Source of the DNA: Billgrantia azerbaijanica
GTDB taxonomy: Bacteria > Pseudomonadota > Gammaproteobacteria > Pseudomonadales > Halomonadaceae
Length of the DNA: 64,000 nucleotides
Direction: 5' to 3'
NCBI GenBank assembly: GCA_004551485.1
Contig: SBLD01000015.1
Span: 21,879 to 85,878, forward strand
The translations under genes and the position numbers were made by a program. The notes beneath the pieces are model-generated. The model had not been told where the DNA came from, ran no database searches, and was given only the letters and a program-made list of their open reading frames with translations. Positions 26,110-35,300 of this stretch are shown in pieces; the first letter of the stretch is position 1, and every line of letters begins with the position of its first letter.

Positions 26110-27371
26110 GCGTGCTCCTCACCGTGAGAGTCATCCAGCACGTCCTGGAGCAGCCGGTCGAAGTCGGTCAGCACTTCCTCGGTGGGAGGCTCGCCCCACT
26201 CCTTCTGCCAGGTGAGCTCGAAGAGCCGGCGCGGGCCGAGCGCCTCGAGGTCGACCCTGGCCGTGTCGGCGTCGTTCGTGGCCTGGGGCAGGCGACGCTC
26301 CAGCCGCAGCAGGCGCAGTGCCTTGCCCTCCAGCGCCGCCTCCACTCGGGCGCGCAGGTCGGGCACCGGGGCGGTCAGTGCGACGCGAACCTCCAGCCAG
26401 GGCCACTGCTCGCGGGGTAGGGCAGGGTCGTGCTCCAGCACTTCGAGTTCGGCCAGCACGGCGTCAAGCCCGGCGGGCCCGATACGGTGCATGGCCACCG
26501 GGCGTGGTACGGCGATCGCCTCCACCGCGGAAAGGGCCTCGCCGGAAAGGCGAACTTCCACCACCTGGTGGGGATAGGCCACCTCGCTGAAGTCCAGGGG
26601 CAAGGGGCTGCCGCTGTAGCGGATGCGCGCCTCGCCGACCTGTTGGGCGCGGTGCAGGTGGCCCAGCGCCACGTAGGCGATATCGGGCGGGAACAGCGTT
26701 GCCGAGATCGACTCCTCGCCGCCGATCACGATGGGCCGCTCGCTGGCCTCGGAGACAGCGGCGCCGTGCAGGTGGGCGTGGCTCATGGCCACCAGCGCCT
26801 GGCCGGGCTGGCGCCGCTCGCGGGCCGCGGCGATCAGCTGCACGTGAACGCGGGAAATGCCGGCTACGTAGGCATTGCGGCTATCGCCCTCGGCGTCGTC
26901 ATCCCGAGCCAGACCGTTACCGGTGACCTCGGCGGGGCGCAGGAAGGGCAGCGCCAGGCACCAGGCGCGGGTCTCGCCCGCCTCGTCGGTGAGCGGGACC
27001 AGCAGGCGTTCGGCGTCGAGGGTGCCGTCGTCCAGCCAGCGCACCCGGCCCAGGGCGTGGGTGCGCAGCCGTCGCATTAGCGGCGCCGGCAGCTCGATGC
27101 GGTTGCCGCTGTCGTGATTGCCGGCGATCAGCACGATGTCGAGGCTCGGCAGGCGCTCGTGGGCGGAGACGATGAACTCGTAGAGCAGCTCCTGGGCGGC
27201 CAGCGACGGGTTGACCACGTCGAAGAGGTCGCCGGCCACCAGCAGGGCGTCGGCCTGTCGCGCGACCAGGGTGTCGAGCAGCCAGGTGAGGAAGGCGCGG
27301 TGCTCGGCGTGGCGCTCCTGGCCGTGGAAGCTCTGGCCCAGGTGCCAGTCGGCGGTATGGATCAGCTTCAC
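26106..27371 (-). CDS. sbcD: SbcD nuclease subunit
   Basis: 421 residues, metallophosphoesterase of the Mre11 class, the nuclease partner of SbcC. Phosphoesterase motifs: TADWHLGQSFHG (I), VAGDLFDVVNPS (II), IAGNHDSGNR (III), SHAHLHG and YVALGHLHRAQ (IV-V), together forming the di-manganese site in the first 260 residues; the rest is the cap and the C-terminal domain that contacts SbcC. The start is taken as GTG at 27371 (MKLIHTADWHLG), which matches other SbcD N-termini and has GGGAG upstream; a GTG eight codons earlier (27395) is possible. Divergent from nfi, making a small DNA-repair neighbourhood. Confidence 0.94.
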   Translation of the reverse strand: MKLIHTADWHLGQSFHGQERHAEHRAFLTWLLDTLVARQADALLVAGDLFDVVNPSLAAQELLYEFIVSAHERLPSLDIVLIAGNHDSGNRIELPAPLMRRLRTHALGRVRWLDDGTLDAERLLVPLTDEAGETRAWCLALPFLRPAEVTGNGLARDDDAEGDSRNAYVAGISRVHVQLIAAARERRQPGQALVAMSHAHLHGAAVSEASERPIVIGGEESISATLFPPDIAYVALGHLHRAQQVGEARIRYSGSPLPLDFSEVAYPHQVVEVRLSGEALSAVEAIAVPRPVAMHRIGPAGLDAVLAELEVLEHDPALPREQWPWLEVRVALTAPVPDLRARVEAALEGKALRLLRLERRLPQATNDADTARVDLEALGPRRLFELTWQKEWGEPPTEEVLTDFDRLLQDVLDDSHGEEHA

Positions 27372-27448
27372 CCTCGTCTCCCGGTGGTCCGTCACGGTGG
27401 AAAGCCCGTAGTCTAACGCGACAGGAGACGACGATCAGGGAGAGCGCG

Positions 27449-28135
27449 ATGATTTCGCCACCACTGCATGACTGGAACCTGGCGCCCGAGGCGGCCATCG
27501 CCCTGCAGCGCCGCCTGGCCGGGCGCGTGGAGCGCGCCGATCGCCTCGAGGCGGTGCACCGCGTCGCCGGGGTGGATATCGGCTTCGAGGCGGAGGGCAC
27601 GATCACTCGCGCCGCCGTGGTGGTGCTGGCCTGGCCCCCGGCGCCAGGCGGGGCGTTCGAGGTGGTGGAGCAGGTGGTGCACCGCGAGCCGACGCGCATG
27701 CCCTATATCCCGGGGCTGCTCTCCTTCCGTGAGGTGCCGGCGACGCTGGGCGCCTTCGACAAGCTGGCGACGCGGCCACAGCTCGTCATGGTCGATGGCC
27801 AGGGCATCGCGCACCCGCGCCGCTTGGGTGTCGCCTCGCACCTCGGCCTGTGGCTCGACCTGCCGACCATCGGCGTGGCCAAGTCGCGGCTGTGCGGCCG
27901 GCACGCCGAGCCCGGTCCGGAGCGCGGCGACTGGGCGCCGCTCATCGACGGCGACGAGACCATCGGCGCGGTGCTGCGCTCGCGCACCCGGGTGAAGCCG
28001 GTCTTCGTCTCGCTGGGCCACCGCCTCACGCTGCCCACGGCGCTGGCGTGGGTGATCCGTTGCCTGGGGCGCACCAAGCTGCCGGAGCCGACGCGGTTGG
28101 CGGATCGACTGGCGTCGCGGCGGGGGGAGCAATGA
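27449..28135 (+). CDS. nfi: Endonuclease V
   Basis: 228 residues. Endonuclease V nicks DNA at the second phosphodiester 3' of deaminated bases, mainly hypoxanthine. The acidic catalytic residues are visible: Asp in VAGVDIGFE (about residue 43), Glu in PYIPGLLSFREVP and Asp in MVDGQGIAHPRRLGVASHLG; the PYIPG wedge that probes the lesion is intact. GVAKSRLCG and the C-terminal GHRLTLPTALAWV are also family-typical. The ATG at 27449 follows GGGAGAG. It is divergent from sbcDC and its stop is one base from that of the convergent aldo/keto reductase gene. Confidence 0.95.
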   Translation: MISPPLHDWNLAPEAAIALQRRLAGRVERADRLEAVHRVAGVDIGFEAEGTITRAAVVVLAWPPAPGGAFEVVEQVVHREPTRMPYIPGLLSFREVPATLGAFDKLATRPQLVMVDGQGIAHPRRLGVASHLGLWLDLPTIGVAKSRLCGRHAEPGPERGDWAPLIDGDETIGAVLRSRTRVKPVFVSLGHRLTLPTALAWVIRCLGRTKLPEPTRLADRLASRRGEQ

Positions 28136-28136
28136 C

Positions 28137-29024
28137 TTACACGATATCCAGCGGCACTTTCTTGCTCGGCGCGGGGAAGGCGGCGTCGAGGCGGTCGTAG
28201 GCGTCGTCGTCCAGCCGCACGTGCAGTGCGACGGCGTTTTGCAGCACGTGCTCGGGGTGGGTCGCCTTGGGGATGGCGATGACGTCGCGATGTCCCTCCA
28301 CCGGCCGGATCGCCCAGGCCAGCAGCACCTGGGCAGGCGTCACCCCGAGTCGTGCGGCGATGCCCATCACCTCGGGGTGGCCGAGCAGGTCGTGGCGCAG
28401 CCGTCCGGCCTGGGCCAGCGGGCAGTAGGCCATGATGGGCATGCCGCGCTCGCGCTGCCAGGGCCGCAGCGTATGCTCGATGCCGCGCGAGCCGAGGTGG
28501 TAGAGCACCTGGTTGACGGCGCAGGCGTCGCCGCCGGGCAGGGCGTGCAGGGCGGCGAGCTCGTCGACGTCGAAGTTGGAGACGCCGAAGCGGCGGATCT
28601 TGCCCGCCTCGCGCAGCCGCTCGAAGGCCTCGAGCGTCTCCTCGAGGGGGATGCTGCCCGGCCAGTGCAGCAGGTAGAGGTCGAGATGGTCGGTCTTCAG
28701 GCGCGCGAGACTGCGCTCGCAGGCGGCGATGGCGCCGTCGCGCCCGGCATTCCACGGATAGACCTTGGAGACCAGGAAGGCCTCGTCGCGGCGGCTGCCG
28801 GAAAGGGCTTCTCCCACCACCTCCTCGGCGCCGCCGTCGGCGTACATCTCGGCGGTGTCGATCAGCGTCAGGCCGAGCTCGAGGCCCTGCTGCAGGGCGC
28901 GCACCTCGTCGCGGCGCGGTGCGCGCCCCTCGCCCATGTACCAGGTGCCCTGACCGATGGCGGGCAGCTCGACGGCGGCCTCGTGCGGCGTGGCGGCGAG
29001 GCGAACGCTCGGGATGGCGACCAT
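28137..29024 (-). CDS. Aldo/keto reductase
   Basis: 295 residues, (beta/alpha)8 NADPH-dependent oxidoreductase. The catalytic tetrad is Asp and Tyr in LIDTAEMYADGGAEE (about 52-58), Lys in FLVSKVYPWN (about 86) and His in LYLLHWPGSIP (about 117); the cofactor loop IAIPKATHPEHV is at about 256. It resembles the YeaE-like subgroup that reduces methylglyoxal and other aldehydes, judged from the GTWYMGEG and PLAQAGRLR segments, but substrate assignment is tentative. The ATG at 29024 has GGAGGG at 5 bases. Separate promoter region faces the osmC-like gene. Confidence 0.92.
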   Translation of the reverse strand: MVAIPSVRLAATPHEAAVELPAIGQGTWYMGEGRAPRRDEVRALQQGLELGLTLIDTAEMYADGGAEEVVGEALSGSRRDEAFLVSKVYPWNAGRDGAIAACERSLARLKTDHLDLYLLHWPGSIPLEETLEAFERLREAGKIRRFGVSNFDVDELAALHALPGGDACAVNQVLYHLGSRGIEHTLRPWQRERGMPIMAYCPLAQAGRLRHDLLGHPEVMGIAARLGVTPAQVLLAWAIRPVEGHRDVIAIPKATHPEHVLQNAVALHVRLDDDAYDRLDAAFPAPSKKVPLDIV

Positions 29025-29160
29025 GGTTTCCCTCCTCATTTAGTGAAAATATTTTCCATGATGTTGCCGATCGGGGCTGACTCTGGCAAGTCCCTGCACT
29101 ACCTTTAGGGAGTGACGCAGTTGGCGTCACGCTTTTTCCCTTTCATGGCAAGGAGTCGAC

Positions 29161-29592
29161 ATGACCATCAAGAAAACCGGAAGCGCGGTCTGGCAAGGTG
29201 GCCTCAAGGACGGCAAGGGGCAGGTCTCTACCCAGAGTGGCGTGCTCAAGGACGTGCCCTACAACTTCGGGCAGCGTTTCGAAGGGGCGGCCGGTTCCAA
29301 CCCGGAGGAGCTGATCGGCGCCGCCCACGCCAGCTGTTTCTCCATGGCGCTGTCGCTGATGCTGGGCGAGGCCGGGCTCACCGCCGAGCGCATCGCCACC
29401 GAGGCCACGGTGTCGCTGGAGCAGGACGACAGCGGTTTCACCATCACCGCCGTGCACCTCGATACCGTGGCCTCCATCCCCGGCGCCGACGAGGCCGCCT
29501 TCCAGGATGCGGCCAACAAGGCCAAGGAGGGATGCCCCGTCTCCAAGCTGTTCAACGCCTCGATCACCCTGAGCGCCAAGCTCGAGGCCTGA
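29161..29592 (+). CDS. osmC: OsmC-type hydroperoxide reductase
   Basis: 143 residues. The two redox cysteines are at C59 (AAHASCFSMAL) and C125 (KEGCPVSKLF), exactly as in E. coli OsmC, which reduces organic hydroperoxides with reduced lipoyl-protein donors. The GSNPEELIGAAHA segment and the length also fit OsmC rather than Ohr (the Ohr-type GGNPEQLFA start is absent). It is a soluble dimer in which both active sites lie at the interface. The ATG at 29161 follows AAGGAG at 6 bases. A strong hairpin lies 29 bases after the stop, overlapping the end of the convergent amidotransferase gene. Confidence 0.93.
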   Translation: MTIKKTGSAVWQGGLKDGKGQVSTQSGVLKDVPYNFGQRFEGAAGSNPEELIGAAHASCFSMALSLMLGEAGLTAERIATEATVSLEQDDSGFTITAVHLDTVASIPGADEAAFQDAANKAKEGCPVSKLFNASITLSAKLEA

Positions 29593-29614
29593 GGCCCACC
29601 CGCTCCTGACGCCC

Positions 29615-30328
29615 TTAGCCACGACGGCCCCCTGGTGGGGCCGTCGTCGTTACGTGCTGCTGCGCGGTGCGGCGGGCGGCATCGACCAGGGCGCGGATCA
29701 GGCGTTGCTGGGGGCGGTTGAAGAGCAGCCACTCCGGGTGCCACTGCACGCCGATCAGGAAGTCGTGTTGCCGCGACTCGATGCCCTGCACCAGGCCGTC
29801 GCGGTCGCGGGCGACGATGTCGATGCCGCGACCGGTATGCTGCACGGCCTGGTGGTGCAGGCTGTTGATGCGACACCAGGTGACCGCGAGGATACGATGC
29901 AGCCGGCTGTCGGCGACGATATCCACCGTCTTGCGCGGCAGCACGGTGCGTCGGCGCTTGAGCCCCTCGTGGGTGGTGTAGATGTCCGGGTCGAGGGTGC
30001 CTCCCAGATGGACGTTGAGCAGTTGGGCGCCGCGGCAGATGCCGAGCACCGGGGTGCCGCTGGGGATGAACCGCGCCAGCAGCTCGAGCTCCAGCTCGTC
30101 GCGCTCGGGATCGACGCGCACGTCGAGCTGCACCTCGCCGCCGTAGAGGTGGGCCTGGATGTCGTCGCCGCCGCCGATGATCAGGCCGTCGAGCCGGGGC
30201 GGGCGCGGCCGCCCCGGTGACAGGCGCAGTGGGCGCCCGCCGTGGCGCCACACGGCGAACCAGTCGAACCACCAGGCGATGCGGCTCTTGCGATCCGAGG
30301 TGGTGATACCGATCAGCGGGCGCGTCAT
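29615..30328 (-). CDS. Class I glutamine amidotransferase-like hydrolase (peptidase C26, PuuD-like)
   Basis: 237 residues. Catalytic Cys C98 in PVLGICRGAQLLNV and His H197 in GVQWHPEW, with the Glu two residues later, form the GATase1 triad. The GITTSDRK start, the GGGDDI loop and the GICRGAQ elbow match gamma-glutamyl-GABA hydrolases (PuuD). The N-terminus is shortened relative to PuuD. Its ATG overlaps the stop of the amidoligase gene by four bases, so it is made together with it. Such amidoligase-amidotransferase pairs are known from comparative genomics and are predicted to build and trim gamma-glutamyl-like amide bonds; the substrate here is unknown. The last bases of the gene lie within a hairpin at 29621-29647. 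Confidence 0.87.
   Translation of the reverse strand: MTRPLIGITTSDRKSRIAWWFDWFAVWRHGGRPLRLSPGRPRPPRLDGLIIGGGDDIQAHLYGGEVQLDVRVDPERDELELELLARFIPSGTPVLGICRGAQLLNVHLGGTLDPDIYTTHEGLKRRRTVLPRKTVDIVADSRLHRILAVTWCRINSLHHQAVQHTGRGIDIVARDRDGLVQGIESRQHDFLIGVQWHPEWLLFNRPQQRLIRALVDAARRTAQQHVTTTAPPGGRRG
29621..29647. terminator. Perfect hairpin between convergent osmC and amidotransferase genes
   Basis: Arms ACGACGGCCCC and GGGGCCGTCGT pair over 11 bases around CTGGT. It lies 29 bases after the osmC stop and inside the last codons of the opposite gene. No T-run. Confidence 0.55.
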
Positions 30329-31344
30329 GGCTTGACCCGGCCCTTTCGGAACCAGAGCTGCAGGCGCTCGAGCCAGCGGAGCAGCGGCGAGCGGGCGTGA
30401 TGGCGCCGGTAACGGCCCGCGCGCTGGGCCAGCGCCTTGCGGTCGGCGGCCAGCCGCTCGACGACCACCCAGCGGTTCCACTCCGTGACGGCGCCCCAGC
30501 CGGGCCGGGACAGCTGGGCGTTGGGCAGCCGGTAGTGGAAGGTGGGCCGCGGCTTGATCAGCTTGTCGGTGAACAGCTCGTGGGGGTAATCGGGGTGCAG
30601 GTAGGCCAGTAGCGGGTAGAGGTCGAGCTCGCGATTGCGGTTCGGGTTGAACTCCAGGTAGTCGGCGATCAGGCCGTCGAGGTCGGGGGCGTAGTCCGCG
30701 TCCAGCACCTTGAGGGCGTACTCCCTGGGAAAGGGGTTGGCGTGGGGCAGCACCTCGCGGGTGATGTCGATGTCGATCTCCTCGCGCAGGTGCTGCGCCG
30801 AGAGCAGGTAGGCGCGCAGCAGGTCGACGATAGCCGGGATCTCCAGGCTTGCCACCTCGGGATTGAGGTGTAGGCCGAAGCCGTACAGCAGGCTGGCGTC
30901 GGTGCCCTTGGCGCCGTGTGCCCGCAGGGCCGGGAAGAGGACGTCGAGCTCACCGAGCTCGTGCCAGGGCACGGGAGGGCAGACGATCTCGGTGGGCACC
31001 AGGCCGGTGACCACGTCGCCGATCAGCTCGCGGGTCTTGCTGTGGAACTCCACGCGCCGCTGGTGGCGCTCGCGCTCGCGGGCCGAGTTCGTGCGGGGGC
31101 CATCGTTGAGCACCTTGTCGTCGGGATGGGCGTACTGGGTGTCTAGCTCGACGAGGAAGTCGCCCCAGCGGGTGCCCGCCACGCGCAGGCGGTGGGGACT
31201 GAGCTCGTGAAGGGTACCGCCGAAGCAGCCGCGTACCAGCTCGGCCGTCTCCCACGGTGGCAGGCCGGCGAACTCGATCTCGACGCCGACACGGCGTGGC
31301 TCGCCCTCGAAGTTCAGCGCCTCGGGTGGTGATTGCGGCGTCAT
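30325..31344 (-). CDS. Amidoligase-family protein
   Basis: 339 residues with the features of the putative amidoligase family, distantly related to glutamine synthetase and thought to join an amine to a carboxylate using ATP. Seen here: the opening RRVGVEIEFAGLPPWETAELV (acidic metal-binding strand GVEIEF), FLVELDTQY, EIVCPPVPWHELGELDVL, and YGFGLHLNPEVASL with a conserved His. The remainder is alpha-helical with FNPNRNRELDLYPLLAYL. ATG at 31344 (AGGA at 9 bases) is preferred; a GTG at 31362 is possible. It is first in a two-gene unit with the amidotransferase-like gene (ATGA overlap) and divergent from the MscS operon. Product unknown; peptide, polyamine or cell-wall conjugates are all possible. 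Confidence 0.8.
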   Translation of the reverse strand: MTPQSPPEALNFEGEPRRVGVEIEFAGLPPWETAELVRGCFGGTLHELSPHRLRVAGTRWGDFLVELDTQYAHPDDKVLNDGPRTNSARERERHQRRVEFHSKTRELIGDVVTGLVPTEIVCPPVPWHELGELDVLFPALRAHGAKGTDASLLYGFGLHLNPEVASLEIPAIVDLLRAYLLSAQHLREEIDIDITREVLPHANPFPREYALKVLDADYAPDLDGLIADYLEFNPNRNRELDLYPLLAYLHPDYPHELFTDKLIKPRPTFHYRLPNAQLSRPGWGAVTEWNRWVVVERLAADRKALAQRAGRYRRHHARSPLLRWLERLQLWFRKGRVKP

Positions 31345-31452
31345 GCGGGCATCCTGTTCCACAAGCGGGCGTCACGGCCAGCCTATCGGGCTGGTCGCGG
31401 CGAATCCAGCGCGATGCCAAGGTTGCCACTCGAGAATGAGGATGCAGAGTCA

Positions 31453-33816
31453 ATGTCAGGGGTTCGGTCAAGCGCAATACTGACCACGCGACACCCGCGC
31501 GCCTATTACCTGGGGCGATTGCTGGTGGTCCTGCTGCTGGTGCTGGGCCTGGGCGGGGTACTGCACGCCCAGACCGTGCACGCCCAGGCCCTGCCGCTGC
31601 CGTCGCTGGGTCAGGGCGAACAGCCGCCCGAGCACGACCCGGCACGCTTCCAGCGCTCGCTGGACGAGGTGATCGCCACCCTGGAGGACAGCGAGCGCCG
31701 CGAGGCGCTGCTCGACAGCCTGCGCGAGCTGCGCGCGGTGCATGCCGCGCAGGCCGAGGACGGCGCGGTCGCGTCGCCGCAGGGGCTGCTGGGGGCGCTG
31801 GCCGAGACGCTCAACGACCTGGGCGAGCAGGCGGAGGCCGGCCAGTCGCCCGTCGATGACTGGCGGCGTCAGCTCGAGCGCGGTTGGGAGGACCTGCGCG
31901 AGCTGCTGGTAAGGATCGGTCCCACCGAGCTGATGCGCCTGGCCATCGAGAGCCTGGTGCTGCTGGGCATCTGGGCCGGCCTGCTGGTGATCCTGATCGC
32001 CCTGGGACGCATGCTCGCCCGGCGCCGGCGCTGGCCGCTCGACCTGCCGCGCGAGCCGCGCGGCTGGCTGCTGGCGGTACACTTCCTGCGGCGCATGCTG
32101 CCCTGGGCATTGGCCTTCCTGCTGGTGCTGGGGCTCGCCCAACTACTGCCGCACAGCGCCGGTCGCGTCCTGGCGCTGGTCATTGCCTATGTGTCGCTGT
32201 GCGGGCGCACCCTCGCGGTGGTGGTGGAGTGCGTGGTATCGGTGTTCACCCGCGGCCATCGCTTCACCGCGGTGCGCCTTCTGCAGCAGCGCGGGCTGCG
32301 TCGCCTCTTCGTGATCGGTGCCTTCATCGCGCTGGGCGATGCGCTCAACTCGGCACGCCTGTCGACGATGATCGGCGATGAGCTGGCCGGCCTCGGCTCG
32401 GTGCTTGCCAACGTGCTGGCGGCATTGGTCACCATGCGCTTCATCCTGATGTTCAAGCGCCCCATCGAGCACCTGATCCGCAATCGCCCCTATCGCCAGC
32501 GTCGCGACGGCGGCAGCCAGGCGGAGGTGATCCGCGTGTTGGGCGGGCTGTGGTACGTGCCGGCGCTGCTGATGGTGGGGGCCTCGCTGCTGGCGATCTT
32601 CGTCACCGTGGGTGACGTGGGTACGGCGCTGGCACGCTCGGTGATCACCGCCGCGCTGCTGGTACTCACCCTGGTGGTCGCCGGCCTGATCCGCCGCCAC
32701 GACGAGCGGCGCAAGCGGCGCCGGCGGCTGAGCGACTACCGCAAGCGTCTCGAACGCTTCGGCTATGCGCTGTCGCATGCGGTGACCTGGGTGGTCTTCG
32801 CCGAGCTGTCGCTGCAGGTGTGGGGCGGTTCGCTGTTCGGCGTCGGCCAGCAGGCCGTGGCCAGCGCGCGCATCGGCCAGGCGCTGCTCGCCCTCGGCGT
32901 CACGGTACTGCTGGCCTGGCTGGCGTGGATCTTCGCCGACACGGCGATCCAGCGTGCGCTGGTCTCGTCGGCACGCTCCCGCGGGCGGCGGGTCAACCAG
33001 GCCCGGGCCCAGACCATCACGCCGATGATCCGCAACGTCATCTTCGTCACCATCGTGGTCATCGCCGCCATCGTCGGCCTGGCCAACCTGGGGGTGAACG
33101 TCACGCCGCTGCTCGCCGGTGCCGGGGTCATCGGCCTGGCGCTGGGCTTCGGCGCCCAGACCCTGGTGCAGGACCTGATCACCGGCATCTTCATCCTCAT
33201 CGAGGATTCGCTGGCGGTGGACGACTTCGTGCTGATCAACGGCCACACGGGCAGCGTGGAGGGGCTGACGCTGCGCACCGTGCGCCTGCGCGACCTCGAC
33301 GGCGTCGTGCACATCATCACCTTCAGCCGCATCGAGTCCATCCACAACATGTCGCGCCAGTTCGGCATCGCCCTGATGAAGATCCGCATCCCCTACGACA
33401 TGAAGATCGACGACGCCATCACCCTGATGCAGGAGACCGCCCAGGCGCTGCGCCAGGACCCGATGATGCGCCACTACATCTGGTCGCCGCTGGAGATGCA
33501 GGGCATCCACGCCTTCGAGGACGGCTGCCCCATCCTGCGCATGCGCTTTCGCACCGCCCCGGAGATGCAGTGGGACGTGGCCCGCGCCTTCAACCTGTTG
33601 CTCAAGCAGCGCATGGAGGCGCAGGGCGTCGACCTCGGCGTGCCGCGGCTCAGCGTCACCATGGAAGGACGCGGCGGCGGGCGGCTGGACGGTAGCCGCG
33701 AGCGCGGCGACGCGCGCGATGCCAGCGGGCGTGAGCCGGGTGAGGCCGGGGTGGCCGACCCGCTGGGCGAGACGAGCCGTTACGGTGCCTCGCCGGATGG
33801 AGCCAGCCCAACGTGA
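31453..33816 (+). CDS. Mechanosensitive channel, MscS family (large, multi-domain)
   Basis: 787 residues. A signal sequence (LLVVLLLVLGLGGVLHAQTVHA) leads a periplasmic, partly coiled-coil region (about 40-170), then roughly eight membrane segments and the MscS core at about 535-620 with LLAGAGVIGLALGFGAQTLVQD, the glycine/alanine-packed pore helix, followed by the cytoplasmic beta and alpha/beta domains. The C-terminal 50 residues are charged and Gly/Asp/Arg-rich. Such channels open under membrane tension to release solutes on osmotic downshock, apt for a halophile, though larger family members often have extra roles. The start ATG at 31453 is chosen for the signal peptide; the ribosome site is weak. 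Its last codons overlap the next gene's GTG. Confidence 0.9.
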   Translation: MSGVRSSAILTTRHPRAYYLGRLLVVLLLVLGLGGVLHAQTVHAQALPLPSLGQGEQPPEHDPARFQRSLDEVIATLEDSERREALLDSLRELRAVHAAQAEDGAVASPQGLLGALAETLNDLGEQAEAGQSPVDDWRRQLERGWEDLRELLVRIGPTELMRLAIESLVLLGIWAGLLVILIALGRMLARRRRWPLDLPREPRGWLLAVHFLRRMLPWALAFLLVLGLAQLLPHSAGRVLALVIAYVSLCGRTLAVVVECVVSVFTRGHRFTAVRLLQQRGLRRLFVIGAFIALGDALNSARLSTMIGDELAGLGSVLANVLAALVTMRFILMFKRPIEHLIRNRPYRQRRDGGSQAEVIRVLGGLWYVPALLMVGASLLAIFVTVGDVGTALARSVITAALLVLTLVVAGLIRRHDERRKRRRRLSDYRKRLERFGYALSHAVTWVVFAELSLQVWGGSLFGVGQQAVASARIGQALLALGVTVLLAWLAWIFADTAIQRALVSSARSRGRRVNQARAQTITPMIRNVIFVTIVVIAAIVGLANLGVNVTPLLAGAGVIGLALGFGAQTLVQDLITGIFILIEDSLAVDDFVLINGHTGSVEGLTLRTVRLRDLDGVVHIITFSRIESIHNMSRQFGIALMKIRIPYDMKIDDAITLMQETAQALRQDPMMRHYIWSPLEMQGIHAFEDGCPILRMRFRTAPEMQWDVARAFNLLLKQRMEAQGVDLGVPRLSVTMEGRGGGRLDGSRERGDARDASGREPGEAGVADPLGETSRYGASPDGASPT

Positions 33817-35300
33817 TCACCGTCGAGCGGCGTGACGACTTCCACCTCAAGATATCTCGCGTGCTCAGGGAGGGCATGACCCACCACCTGGACTGGTTCC
33901 TGTTCGTGCCCGGCGAGCTGGGCCTCACCGCCCAGGTGATCTCCGAGGATGCCTTCTATCACGGCGCCATCCAGGTCAAGCGCACCTACTACAGCGACCA
34001 GCACCACCTGCCGCTGGTGCTCAGCCGCCTGGCCAGCCGCGGCAAGCTGGGCAGCGAGCAGTACCGCCTGAGCCTGAGTCTCTACGCCTACCAGTACGCG
34101 GTGGCCCTGGAACGTGCTACCCAGCGCCTGCTCGACACCCTGCGCGAGGTGCGGGAAGTCGACCAGCGGCGCGGTCGTCGGCAGGCGTCGGCCATGGTCA
34201 GTGGCAACGACGCGACGAGCCAAGCGCCGCCAGCGGTCGGCAATGACGCGGGCAAGCCCACCGACGAGTTGAGCCAGCGGCTGCGCAGCCAGCTCGAGGA
34301 GCTGTGCGAACTGGCGCTGGATATCTTGCGTCGGCTGCGCCGCAACCGGCCGGGCGAGGACAAGCTGCACCGCTACTATGCCAACATCGACAACTATCTT
34401 TCCTGGCTCACCGAGCAGCAGCTGCTGGCCCTGGTCGCGCACCTGCCGGCCGGCAAGGCCTACCAGGAGAGTTGCGAGCGCCTTCTCGCCATTGCCCGCG
34501 CCGAGGGTCGGCACCGCGAGCGTGCCGAGTACAACTCCGAGCGGGTCACCCGCGACCCCATGCGCATGTCCAATAAGATGCGTCTGCTGCGCCGGCTCAT
34601 CGAGTACCCGGTGACCCTCAAGCAGCGCAACCGGGAGCTGGGCGGGGCCGAGCAGAAGGCGGTCAAGGGACTGGCCGCGGCGGTGGTGATGGCCTTCGTC
34701 TCCGTGGGCCTGCTGCGGGCCCGCGCCACCCTGGGCGACATCACCGTGCTCTTCGCCCTGACCGTGGCGGTGCTCTATGCGGTGCGCGAGGTCTTCAAGG
34801 ACGACCTGCGCAATACCCTGTGGCGCCTGCTGCGCAAGGGGCGTCCCAAGTGGCGGCGCCAGTACCTGGATGCCACCAGCAACGCCCTGGTGGGGCGGCA
34901 GCTCGAGTGGTTCGACTATACCCGTTTCTCGCGGCTCGACGATCAGGTCCGGCGGGTGCGCAAGCGCAACGTGGCGCAGCGCGAGGAGTTGGTGATGCAC
35001 TACCGCTCCCGTTCGCGCATGTCGCCTACCCGTTTCCTGAGCGGCTACGAGAAGACCCGCGAGACGCTGTCGCTCGATCTCGCTCCGTTGGCACGCCTGA
35101 TGGACAAGGGTACGCATCACGTCTACTGGCTGAAGGAGGGGCAGGTCAGCCGCGAGGCGGTGGAGCGCCGCTACCTCCTGAACCTGGTGATCCGGGCCCG
35201 GGACGGTGGCGAGACGGAGCTCCAGCGCTGGAAGATCGTCATGAGTCGATCGCGCATCGTCGATGTCGAAAAGGTGCACCAGGAAGGAGGCGACGCATGA
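33813..35300 (+). CDS. Unknown two-helix membrane protein in the MscS operon
   Basis: 495 residues, not recognised. The N-terminal 100 residues (ITVERRDDFHLKISRVLREG) are soluble and mixed alpha/beta; a low-complexity linker at about 125-155 joins a long helical region, two hydrophobic segments at about 286-303 (AAAVVMAFVSVGLLRA) and 309-328 (ITVLFALTVAVLYAVREVF), then a basic C-terminal half with RRYLLNLVIRARDGGETEL. Start is GTG at 33813, sharing four bases (GTGA) with the MscS stop, and its own stop overlaps the next ATG, so three genes are translationally coupled. The coupling argues for a role with the channel or in a shared membrane complex. No enzymatic motif was seen. Confidence 0.85.
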   Translation: MITVERRDDFHLKISRVLREGMTHHLDWFLFVPGELGLTAQVISEDAFYHGAIQVKRTYYSDQHHLPLVLSRLASRGKLGSEQYRLSLSLYAYQYAVALERATQRLLDTLREVREVDQRRGRRQASAMVSGNDATSQAPPAVGNDAGKPTDELSQRLRSQLEELCELALDILRRLRRNRPGEDKLHRYYANIDNYLSWLTEQQLLALVAHLPAGKAYQESCERLLAIARAEGRHRERAEYNSERVTRDPMRMSNKMRLLRRLIEYPVTLKQRNRELGGAEQKAVKGLAAAVVMAFVSVGLLRARATLGDITVLFALTVAVLYAVREVFKDDLRNTLWRLLRKGRPKWRRQYLDATSNALVGRQLEWFDYTRFSRLDDQVRRVRKRNVAQREELVMHYRSRSRMSPTRFLSGYEKTRETLSLDLAPLARLMDKGTHHVYWLKEGQVSREAVERRYLLNLVIRARDGGETELQRWKIVMSRSRIVDVEKVHQEGGDA

